Origin: Azolla caroliniana
Lineage: Eukaryota > Polypodiophyta
Assembly (NCBI GenBank): GCA_043228905.1
Contig: JBHGNT010000004.1
Span: forward strand, 10,664,001-10,728,000
Length of the DNA stretch: 64,000 nt
Reading direction: 5' to 3'
Part shown: positions 9,785 to 19,053 of the stretch, piece after piece
Layout: each line of letters begins with the position of its first letter
Position numbering within the stretch: the first letter of the stretch is position 1
The notes under the pieces: generated by a model
The model's database searches: none
What the model saw: the letters and a program-made list of their open reading frames with translations, nothing else
What the model was told of the DNA's origin: nothing
Made by a program: the position numbers and the translations under genes

Positions 9785-12700
9785 TCACTCCGGCATGGGG
9801 TGTCTTACTAGTCCGATCCTCTTCCGGCATGCATCCAGCTTGTCGGGTATCAGCACTTTGGTCAGCATATCTGACCCGTTCTCGGCCGTGTGGATCTTCG
9901 TCAGTGCGAACTCCTGGTCATCTACTCTTTCCTGGATCCAGTGATATCTTCGTTGGATATGCTTCGTCTGGGAATGGTAGGCTGCATTCTTAGCAAGATG
10001 GATGGCACTTTGACTGTCGCAATAGAGTCGGTATTCATCTTGCCGGATACCGAGCTCTCCGATGAAGTCCTTCATCCATAATATTTCCTTGCCGGCTTCC
10101 ACAACCGCCATGTACTCCGCCTCCGTGGTTGACAATGCAACCGTCTTCTGCAGCCTCGACTGCCACGAGACAGCTCCCCCTGCATATGTCATTACATACC
10201 CGGATGTAGATCGGTTGGTATCCAAATCAGCCGACATGTCCGAATCGGTGAAACCATCAAGTTGAGGTTTTCCGGAGCCGAATCGGAGACACATATTTGA
10301 AGTGCCCTTCAAATACCGGAGTATCCATTTGACCGCGTTCCAGTGCTCCTTGTCGGGATTGGTCATAAACCGGCTCACCACTCCGATTGCATATCCTATA
10401 TCCGGTCGGGTACACACCATTGCGTACATCAAGCTCCCGATGGCAGAGGCATATGGAATCTTCATCATATCCGCCTTCTCTGCTTTCGTCTTCGGGCTTT
10501 TCTTACCGGATAGCCTGCAGTTTGCTGGAAGTGTCGATCCGACCGGTTTCGCATCTGACATGTTGAACCGTTGAAGCACCTTTGTCACGTATTTCTCCTT
10601 TGACAGCCACAATTGCTTCATTGACCGGTTCCGAATAATATGCATCCCCAGCATCTGTCTTGCCGGACCCAAGTCTTTCATTGAGAAGGTCCGGTTGAGA
10701 GCCTTCTTCAGCATTCGTATTTTGGCTTGGCCCCGTCCGACGATCAACATGGCGTCCACGTACAGAAGGAGTATCAGGAAGTCGCCTCCTTCGAACTTCC
10801 TCACAAACATGCAGTGATCGGCCTGCGTCTTGTGGTACCCTTGATCGGTCATGAAGGAATCGAACTTCCGGTACCATTGTCGGGGAGCCTGCTTTAGTCC
10901 GTACAGGCTCTTCTTCAGCCGGCATACCAGGCGCTCCTTCCCTTTCTCCACAAATCCCTCCGGTTGCTGCATGTAGATCTCCTTTTCGAGGTCGCCGTGA
11001 AGGAATTTCGTCTTCACGTCCAGTTGTTCTACCTCGAGGTCCATGCTTGCCGCTATACTCAGCACCGTCCGGATGGAGGTCATCTTTACTACCGGGGCAA
11101 ATATCACGTCGAAGTCCACGTGCTTCTTCTGCTGGAACCCCTTCACCATGATCCTGGCTTTGTATCTTGGGGGGTTGCCGGCATCTCCCGGTTTCAACTT
11201 GTACACCCACTTGTTTCGGAGTGCCCGCTTTCCTTTTGGCAACTCCACCAATTCGTACGTATGGAATCCATCTCATCCTGCATGGCACTTAACCATTTGC
11301 GGCTATGGGCGTCACTTTTGGCTTCCTCAAAGCTTTCTGGCTCCCCCTCATCGGATAGTAGCACATGCTCTACATCCGGAAATCTCCGGGGGCCCCTTCT
11401 CTCTCTGAGAGGATATCTCCGTCTTCGGGCTTCGGTAACCGGCTCCTCCATTTGCTCTTCATCCGAATCCGATTCGGGGTCTTGGCCAGTTCCGGTTTCA
11501 GTTTCCTCTACTTCTTCTTCAGCTTGTTCGGTATCCTCACCGTAACCGGCTGGTCCCTCGAGTGCTAACCGGTCTCTTGCCGGTTGGGTTTGCTCATCAT
11601 AGAGTCGATCCTTACCGGTCGACTCGGAGTTCATTAACTTCTTCTCCGACTCCCAGTCGGCGAGCGCCTTGTCCTCCATGAAGATAATATCTCAACTCCG
11701 GAATACCTTCTTGTCGACCAGGTCCCACACTCGGTAGCCGAACTCATCCTCACCGTAACCGAGGAATATGCATGGTCAGGTCTTTGGATCTAACTTTCCT
11801 CTCCGGTCCTTAGCTACATGCACGTACGTGAGACACCCGAACACCTTCAGATGCCGGTAGGATACTTCCTTACCGGTCCACACTCTCTGTGGCGTGTCTC
11901 CATCCAAGGGTACTGAGGGTGATCTATTTATCACATATGTCGCCGTCGACAATGCCTCAGCCCAAAAATTCTTGGGTAGTTTTGCATGCGCTAGCATACT
12001 CCGGACCCTCTCCATTATGGTCTGGTTCATCCTCTCGGCCAGTCCGTTTAGTTCCGGCGTCTTCGGCACGGTAAATTTGAGCCGGATTCCCTTCGAGCGG
12101 CAGTACTCCTCGAACTGCCCCCGCTATTCTCCTCCGTTATCTGCTCGAACCGCCTTCAGCTTCTGGCCGGTTTCTCTTTCCACTCTCGCGTGGAGCTCTT
12201 TGAAGACGGATAACACCTGATCCTTCATCTTCAACGGTGTGGCCCACAGCTTCTGCCTGTGGTCATCTATGAACGTCACGAAGTACTGCGCTCCGGCATG
12301 TGACTTCGTGTCTACTTGACACACATCCGTATGCACCAACTCCAGTGGTGCATTACGTCTCATCGGTGGCCTTGGTCGGAAGGAGGTCCGGTTTTGCTTA
12401 CCGGCCAGACAATCAGTGCACGTTCTTCACTGGAAAGAGGTTGTCGTCTGCAAGCCTCTTCATCCCCTTCTCGCTCATATGACACAGCCTCTTGTGCCAC
12501 AGCTCACCGGTAGTGTCGGATGCCACGTTCACTTCTTCCGGACATAACCGGGCATTCATCAGGTACAGTGTGTTGACCTTCTGGGCCCGAGCCACAATCA
12601 GGCTCCCTTTGCTGAACTTCATGACACCGTTCCGGATGCTACCCGTGTAGCCTTCATCATCTAGCCGACCGGCTGATATCAGGTTCAGACGAACCTCCGG

Positions 12701-13774
12701 ATCGTGTTGGACATCCTTCAGCAGCAACTTGCATCCGGTTGGTGTTGTCAGCCACACGTCTCCTATGCCGACAATTCGGCATGTACCTTCATTCCCCATC
12801 CAGACACAGCCGTGATCACCGGCTGCATAGAATGAGAAGCATTTCCGGTCCGGGGTAAGGTGGAACGACACTCCGGAGTCTACCACCCAGGTCATCTCGT
12901 CGCCGGCAAGGTTTATCTCACTCTCCTCAGTGATGAGCGTCAACTCTTCTTCACTTGCCGCGATTGCCGTCGTTCCCTTCCGGTCCGGGGTCCGCTTCGA
13001 ATCGGTACCGTCGGTTTCCTTGTCTTTTCGGAAATGCCGACAGTTCTTTTGGAAGTGTCCCGGGTTGCCACAATAGAAGCAAGTAGGCCTTCCCCTTGAC
13101 TTTGACCATGTCCCCGACTTCTCCCGGTTCTGGGGACTACAGTTTCTATGTCTTCTGCGTTCCGATTCGGTAAGGAGCGCTTTGGAGTCAGAGCTCGTAT
13201 CTTTATCTTTCCGACGCGCCTCCTCATCTAGCAAGCTCGACTTTACTCTTGCTAGGGATAACCGTTTTCCTTCCGGCCCGGCGTTGCCCAAAGTGACAAC
13301 CAACGTCTCCCAGCTATCCGGGAGGGAACCGAGCAGGAGTAGCGCTAGTACCTCATCGGTGAGAGGTACTTCCAATGAAGTTGCCTGGTGGATCAGCCCC
13401 TAGAAGGCATTCATGTGCTCCGCCATGCTGGAGCCATCTTAGTACCGGAGTCTTACTAGCTTCCGAAATCCCGAAACCTGATTAACAGCATTTTTGTTTT
13501 GAAACATAATGCCGATCTTCTCCCAGAGCTCATGAGCCTTGCTCTCTTCATTGAAGTTCTTGTATAGGCTCATGTCGATGAAGCACCGTATGTACGCCGT
13601 TGTCTTCATGTGCATCACCTCCCATATTGTGGCGTCGATCTTGTCCGGTCTCTTGTCCCCGAACTGAACCGGTAACCAAAGATCTTTAACCACGAGCATG
13701 TCCCTCATCTTCGACTTCCACACTGAATAGTTGGAGCCGGTGAGCTTGAACATGCCGCCAAACGATTCGTCCAT
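9785..13774 (-). pseudogene. Copia C gag-pol (several stops and a frameshift)
   Basis: Order on the minus strand: gag from ATG at 13774 (MDESFGGMFKLTGSNYSVW), zinc knuckle CFYCGNPGHFQKNC (about 13040-13081), protease VVDSGVSFHLTP (about 12860), GAG-pre-integrase LWHKRLCHMSEKG (about 12470), integrase core with HTDVCQVD, RADNGGE and GLAERMNQ, linker RYPLRERRG, RT (11251 downward), and RNase H ending RHPMPE at 9785. Stops occur in gag (about 13437, 13400), before and inside integrase, and there is a frameshift near 11250. The RT catalytic motif reads YVDA instead of YVDD, so the enzyme would be dead. The N-terminal gag differs in type from the gag of E and H, while the rest is very close to them. 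Confidence 0.92.
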
Positions 13775-13803
13775 TTTCTGTGTCGTTTTGCTATGATACC
13801 ACT

Positions 13804-14378
13804 TGACGGGAACTGCATGCTCCCTATACGCAACGCTCAGCCACAACCGAGCTTAGAATCATACACAGAAAACGGGAAATAAAGCACGACACGAAGAAGA
13901 GAAGAGTACGCAGGATGTTTACGTGGAAAACCCAAACTAAGGGAAAAACCACGACAGCCCACAGGCTGCAAACTATCACTATGTTAGAATGTACAATAGT
14001 GAGTTCACGGAGGCAACGACCTCGTGCTCACGATCCTCGCCACAAGCGGCGGTTACAACAGAGGCAACGACCTCTTTCTCTCTCTCTCTCTCTGTACACA
14101 GTTACACGCTCTCTCTCTTTCCTTGCACCAACAAGAATGACAACTACTACTAAAAAGTTTGCCCTAAGTCATATTTATACTAATATGACTTTTCGGCTAT
14201 TTACAAATATAGCCATGATGGACTCTCAGAAACATATTTACGAATATGTCTCTTCATCCGGTGAGCACTTCTCACCGGGTCTGCACCATCCGGCTCTCCG
14301 TAGCCGGTTACTCCTCATCCGGTTTCCCATCCGCACTGTTCTTCTCCCTTCCCATCCGGAGGGACCTGTCTCCCAACA
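13804..14378 (-). repeat. 5' LTR of Copia C
   Basis: 575 bp; on the minus strand it starts TGTTGGGAGACAGG and ends CAGTTCCCGTCA. It contains the inverted motif CGTGGTTTTTCCC...CCACGT (13921-13953), a CT/GA microsatellite near 14077-14096, and a TATA region inside an AGTCATA...TATGACTT inverted repeat (about 14165-14195). Confidence 0.92.
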
Positions 14379-14383
14379 ACTCA

Positions 14384-16104
14384 TAGAGCCGAATTGGTAC
14401 AGACCGATCTATTACGCCAGTCGTAAGCTATCAACTGTCGCGAGGAACTACTCCACAACCAAGTGTGAAGCCTTGGGGATGATATATAGCATCAACAAAT
14501 TCCGGCATTATCTGCTAGGGCACAAATTTACGTTTCACGTAGATCACGCGGCGTTACTGTATCTAGTTGAGAAACAGGCCCTGACATGGAAGTTGGCCAG
14601 ATGGATGTTGCTGCTCCAAGAGTTCAATTTCGCAATATAGCATTGGTCGAGCACGAAGCATGTCGTAGCTGATTTCTTAAGCAGAGTGGATAATGGAGAG
14701 AATGCGGTGAGGGACGATGACGACTTTCCTAACGCTAACATTCTGAGGATCACGAATATGGCATCACGGATAGAAAAGAATTTTCCATATCGTTGGCTGG
14801 TGGAAATGACGTACTTTCTGAGCATGGGACTGCCACCTCCGCAGTTAAGGACGGATGAAAAGAAACGATTGGTTGTCCGTAGTTGTAACTTTTGTCTGGT
14901 CGAAGGAGTACTTTACCACAAAGGCAGCGATGGGATATGGCGACGCGGGATACGCCAGGATGAAAAGGAAGTCGTTCTGCGCGAAACTCACTACGGTACG
15001 GCCGGGGGGACATTACGCAGGTGATGTGACGGCCCGAAAAATATGGCAAGCAGGTCTATGGTGGCCAACTACGCAAAAAGACGTGTATCAATACTATAGA
15101 CAGTGTGATCTATGTCAACGGTTGGGGCAACCTACGGAGCTCGCAAGGATGCCGAACCAACCGTTTCTTCCGCTGGATCCATTCCAGAAATGGGGTCTGG
15201 ATTTTGTCGGTCCCTTTACGCCGACAGAAGCACGAACCGGCAATAAGTACATTCTCATAGCCATGGATTCCTACACTAAGTGGGTAGAAGTAAAAGCATT
15301 ATGGGACAATACGGTGGCATCCACGGCAAAATTTCTTTACAAATACATTTGGTGTCGTCTTAGTTGCCCAATCGAGTTTATCAATGATCAAGGGAGACAC
15401 TTTCTGAATTCGGTCATCTTAGAGCTAACTCACCATTATGCCGTAGAGCATAAGAAGAGCAAGCCATATTACCTGCAGGTGAATGGGTTAGTGGAGTCCA
15501 CGAACAAGACATTACAGACCATAATGAAAAAGATTGTGAATGAGAATAGAACAGACTGGGATACCAAGCTGCACAACGCTTTGTGGGCATATCGGACGAG
15601 TTACAAAACTAGCATACAGTCCACACCTTTCCAGCTAGCATTTGGGTTAGAAGCCGTAATGCCCATCGAATTCCAGGTGTCCAGTTTAAGGATTCAAGTA
15701 CGAGACCGGCTGTCAGAAGGCAAGTCCAAGCAAATACGACTACAACAACTTCTCGAATTAGGCGAGACTCAGGTCCATAGTATGGCCATACTAGAACAAG
15801 AGAAGCGACGGTGTAAAGTGTTCGTGGATCGACATTGGGGCACATAGGAGAAATGCTTTGCAGGTGGGAAGGCCATATTGGTCTTTCAAACATGCATGGG
15901 TCAAATGCCAGGTAAGTTACAGTTCCGCTCGACAAGGCCGTACTGGATAGTTGGAGCGGAAAATGGCACCTTCCAATTGGGTACCCTCGCTGGAGTTATA
16001 CTTCGGCAAAAAGTGAATGGGTTTCGATTAAAACCTTATCTGGGACCTACGCCCCCGAACCTGTTTCACGCCATAACTGACACGTCAAAGGGGTCCAAAC
16101 ACTA
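14384..16104 (+). pseudogene. Gypsy B RNase H and integrase
   Basis: Resumes the B frame after Copia C (EPNWYRPIYYASRKLS). It carries RNase H (FHVDHAALLYLV), stops at 14638-14640, then a linker and the integrase zinc-binding part (TARKIWQAG...CDLCQRLG, about 15030-15122), reached through a frameshift near 15010. The core domain has LDFVGPF (about 15200), a second Asp in INDQGRH (about 15385) and the Glu in VESTNK (about 15490). A stop follows at 15846-15848. The C-terminal part PGKLQFRSTRPYWIV...NGFRLKPYLGP is readable to 16104 (stop). It aligns along its length with element I. Confidence 0.9.
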
Positions 16105-16453
16105 ATCAATAGTTGGGACCCACTTGTAATAAAATGTAATAGTAATATTGTACGTCACCATTAAAATTTAAGAAAAAGAAAAGAAAAGAAAAAGAGAAGA
16201 TAGTCATGACTATTAAAAGGTGTTTATGCATGCACAAACTCCAAGATCAAGCACACGCAGCACCATGATGTGACACATGACAATGAACCCTAGAACACAA
16301 AACGAGGGAAAAAGAAGGTTTTCCGCACACTACAAAAAACGGACTAACTCTCCTCGCCCTCCTCGCTCTCCTTGCTCCCCAACATACCATAGAGTCCACG
16401 CTCACCGTAGTTTGAGAGCTTCACCTATTCTACACAAGCCTCTTCCACCCACG
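16105..16453 (+). promoter_or_regulatory. Spacer of Gypsy B between pol and accessory ORF
   Basis: Untranslated gap that holds an uninterrupted run of about 30 purines (about 16170-16200, AAGAAAAAGAAAAG repeats), then ATTAAAAGG (about 16213), a possible TATA box, upstream of the accessory ORF. The matching gap in element I (41525-41710) also has a TATA-like CTATTTAAGC (about 41639). An internal promoter for the downstream ORF is an inference. Confidence 0.4.
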
Positions 16454-17435
16454 ATGTCGATCACCATCTCTATAGCTTTACGCAGGTGCCTCCTGGAAAA
16501 GGGTTTTGAGGGGTACATCAGGGTCGCCGAAGCACTAGCACACCCTGATGCTCTCGACATCGCCAAAAAGCTCAATGTGGACACTGTGACAAATGCCACC
16601 ATTCAGAAAAAATTGAACCTATCCGCGAATGGGGAGAAACACTTCGGCATCCCCCCTACAGAAACTCTAGAAGAATATTTTGGGGAATAATCCGTATCAA
16701 CCAAGGCATACAGAACGAAAGACATCCCGAACCCATTCTTTCGGGAAATATCCAAGTTCCTACTTGAGGTCGGTTGCGTGCACGTCAACGCGTACGGGAA
16801 GTCAAAACAGAAGGTAGGCATCATCATTGATACATTCGAAGGGCGCGCAGTAGATTGGGTAGTGATTACAGGACCAACGCTAAGAGAGGGCTTGCACACA
16901 TACCAGGCCGGCAAAAAGCTAAGGCCAATTATACAACAGTACCTTACGATACTGTTTCCGCCTCGTGGTCTGCCCGCCCCACCACCCAGTAAACCTACGC
17001 CTCCGCCATGATCCGCGAAACGGCGGTTATCGGAATTGGCAACCACAGAATGGGAAGAGGAACCACAACCTTCCCACCCCGTAGCGCAACTGATGCAGTC
17101 GGAACAACCGACAAGGACAGTCGAAGCACCAACAACAACGAATGAGCAAAAAACGGAACAAAACCACGAAATCCCTTGGCCAAAACAGCGAAGATTAGAT
17201 CGGAAGGATGATCGTAGATTGGTCAAAGACACAGCCACACCAGTTGACAGTTCCGCCCCTATGGAGCACATAACTACATTGGAGATAATCCGGGAACCAC
17301 AGCCAATCATTACGGCTCAGTCACATCATGGCAAAGGAGTGCTCATAGCGGAAAGCGAAGTCCTCAAGTATCTAGACATCCCGGATATGGCCCATGAGTT
17401 CGGCGCACTATTACAGTGTGGGACGACTTACGAAC
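16454..17435 (+). pseudogene. Gypsy B accessory ORF, N-terminal half
   Basis: A protein of unknown function encoded downstream of pol. The N-terminal domain runs MSITISIALRRCLLEKGFEGYI, then AHPDALDIAKKLNV, IPPTETLEEYFGE, a stop at 16688-16690, then STKAYRT, GIIIDTFEGRAVDWVVITG and a proline-rich stretch. The same blocks occur in the same order in element I (42020 on), so the domain is conserved between two Gypsy families. After further stops the frame reads LDIPDMAHEFGALLQCGTTYEL up to 17435, where element D is inserted. It resumes at 48547 with MEFLATQQ. There is no membrane segment, so an envelope role is unlikely. Confidence 0.8.
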
Positions 17436-17529
17436 TGTTGAGAATCAAGCTCAACCTAGTCTAGTGTGTGAACACACTCTTGAGAGTGTGCACTCAAAGG
17501 TTAAAAGTCACCACTCTTATCTACACATT
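17436..17529 (+). repeat. 5' LTR of Copia D, first piece
   Basis: Starts TGTTGAGAATCAAGCTCAAC, itself a short inverted repeat (GTTGAG/CTCAAC), and contains TGTGTGAACACAC. It matches 48138-48231 and is interrupted at the ACATT target by solo LTR F. Confidence 0.9.
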
Positions 17530-18265
17530 TGTTGGTAGACAAGTCCCTCCGGATGGGAAGGGAGAAGAACAGTGCCGACGAACAAACTCGGCCGAGGCCG
17601 ATAGGCCGAGGCCAAAATGGTATGAAGGTGGATGAGGAGTACCCGACTGCGGAGAGTCGGATGGTGTAGGCCCGACTGCGGAAAGCAGGATGAGGAGTAC
17701 CCGACTGCGGAGAGTCGGATGGTGTAGGCCCGGTATGAACCGGATGGGAAGTACCCGACTGCGGAGAGCCGGATGAGGAGTACCCGACTGCGGAGAGCCG
17801 GATGGAGCCCATCAAGGCTACATTTGTAAATAGCTGAAAAGTCATATTAGTAAAATATGACTTAGGGCAAACCTTTTAGATATACGTGTGTGTTGTTGTC
17901 ATTCTTGTTATTATTCCTTCTTGTTGGTGCAAGTAGAAATCAGAGCGCGTAACTGTACAGAGTGAGAGAGAGAAAGAGAGACGAGGTCATTGCCTGCCTC
18001 TGTTGTAACCGCCGCCTGTGGCGAAGATCTGAGAGCACGAGGTCGTTGCCTCAGTGATCTCACTGTTGTATACTTCTGCATAGTGACAGTTTGCAGCTTG
18101 TGGGCTGTCGTGGTTTTTCCCCTATTTTTTGGGGTTTTCCACGTATACCTCCTGTGCACCATTTCTCCTCTTTTGTGTTGCGTTTTAATTACTTGTTTTG
18201 CTGTGTATGTCAAGAATCTCGGTTGTGGCCGAGCGACGGACATAAGGAACGTCGAGTTCCCAACA
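17530..18265 (+). mobile_element. Solo LTR F (Copia, related to C/E/H LTRs)
   Basis: 736-bp LTR without internal region: it starts TGTTGGTAGACA and ends TTCCCAACA. TSDs are ACATT (17525-17529) and CCATT (18266-18270). It contains repeated units of GACTGCGGAGAGTCGGATG type (about 17640-17800), a hairpin-forming CTACATTTGTAAATAG (about 17819), AGTCATAT...ATATGACTT (about 17840-17862) and the CGTGGTTTTTCCCC...CCACGT motif (18109-18145). It probably arose by recombination between the two LTRs of a full element. Confidence 0.88.
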
Positions 18266-18270
18266 CCATT

Positions 18271-18395
18271 AACTATGTGTCATAGAATCATATTCTATGA
18301 CACATAACTAATGAGTTTTCACATTCCCCATGACCCATGACCTTCAGTAGTTAATGAAGAGAGAGAGTGACTATATAAAGCACTCTCCTCCTACT
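18271..18395 (+). repeat. 5' LTR of Copia D, second piece, with perfect hairpin
   Basis: Contains a perfect 15-bp inverted repeat (18274-18288 TATGTGTCATAGAAT; 18292-18306) around a 3-base loop, then the TATA box GACTATATAAAGC (about 18369-18381). The same hairpin is at 48235-48267 in the 3' LTR. It ends at the CTACT target of Copia E. Confidence 0.9.
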
Positions 18396-19022
18396 TGTTG
18401 GGATTACGGTCCCTCCGGATGGGATGGTCGGATGTCCGGGAATCGATGATGAAGACCCCGGCTACAGAGCCGGATGATGAAGACCCCGGCTACGGAGCCG
18501 GATGATGAAGACCCCGGCTACGGAGCCGGATGATGAAGACCTCGGCTACGGAGCCGGATGACGGATGTACCCGGAGAGAGATCCGGATGCGGGAACATAT
18601 TTGTGAATATGTTTGCCAAGGGCCCTTGAGGCTATATTTGTAAATAGCCCGTAAGTCATATGTGTATAAATGTGACTTAGGGCAAACAGTTGTTGTTGTT
18701 GCTCATTTTTCTTGTTTGCGAAGTGAGAGCAGCCGAGAGAGAGAGAGAGAGAGAGAGACGACGAGGTCGTTGCCTCTGTGTATTACCGCCGCCTGTGGCG
18801 AAGACAGTGAGCTCAAGGTTGTTGCCTTGTAGCTTCACCATTGTACATCTCTGTTTATAGTGATAGTTGGAGTTTGAGGACTCCCGTGGTTTTTCCCATT
18901 TAGGGTTTTCCACGTAAAACATCCTGTGTACCTTTCTCTCTGTTGTCTTCGTGCATTTTGTATTTCCTGTTTTCTGTGAGTTGATCCTATTCCTCGGTGG
19001 TGGCCGAGCGCTGTGTTCAACA
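18396..19022 (+). repeat. 5' LTR of Copia E
   Basis: 627 bp, TGTTGGGATTACGG to GTGTTCAACA. It includes four copies of a 28-bp unit (18445-18556; the 3' LTR has two), a TATA box (TGTATAAATG) inside an AAGTCATA...TGACTT inverted repeat (about 18652-18678), a GA microsatellite (about 18737-18758), and CGTGGTTTTTCCC...CCACG (18885-18914). Confidence 0.95.
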
Positions 19023-19025
19023 AAG

Positions 19026-19037
19026 TGGTATCAGAGC
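19026..19037 (+). other. Primer binding site of Copia E
   Basis: TGGTATCAGAGC, the standard plant Copia site complementary to the 3' end of initiator tRNA-Met, three bases after the LTR. Confidence 0.92.
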
Positions 19038-19053
19038 GACGGTAACACAGAAA

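Larger units (their letters stand above)
9460..14378 (-). mobile_element. Copia element C (decayed), inserted in RT of Gypsy B
   Basis: Minus-strand Copia with perfect TSD ACTCA (9455-9459 and 14379-14383). Its 5' LTR is 13804-14378, the primer site 13790-13801 (TGGTATCATAGC on the minus strand), gag-pol 9785-13774, the polypurine tract 9777-9795 (AAGGGGGAGTT on the minus strand), and the 3' LTR 9460-9776. The 3' LTR has lost about 260 bp relative to the 5' LTR. Confidence 0.93.
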
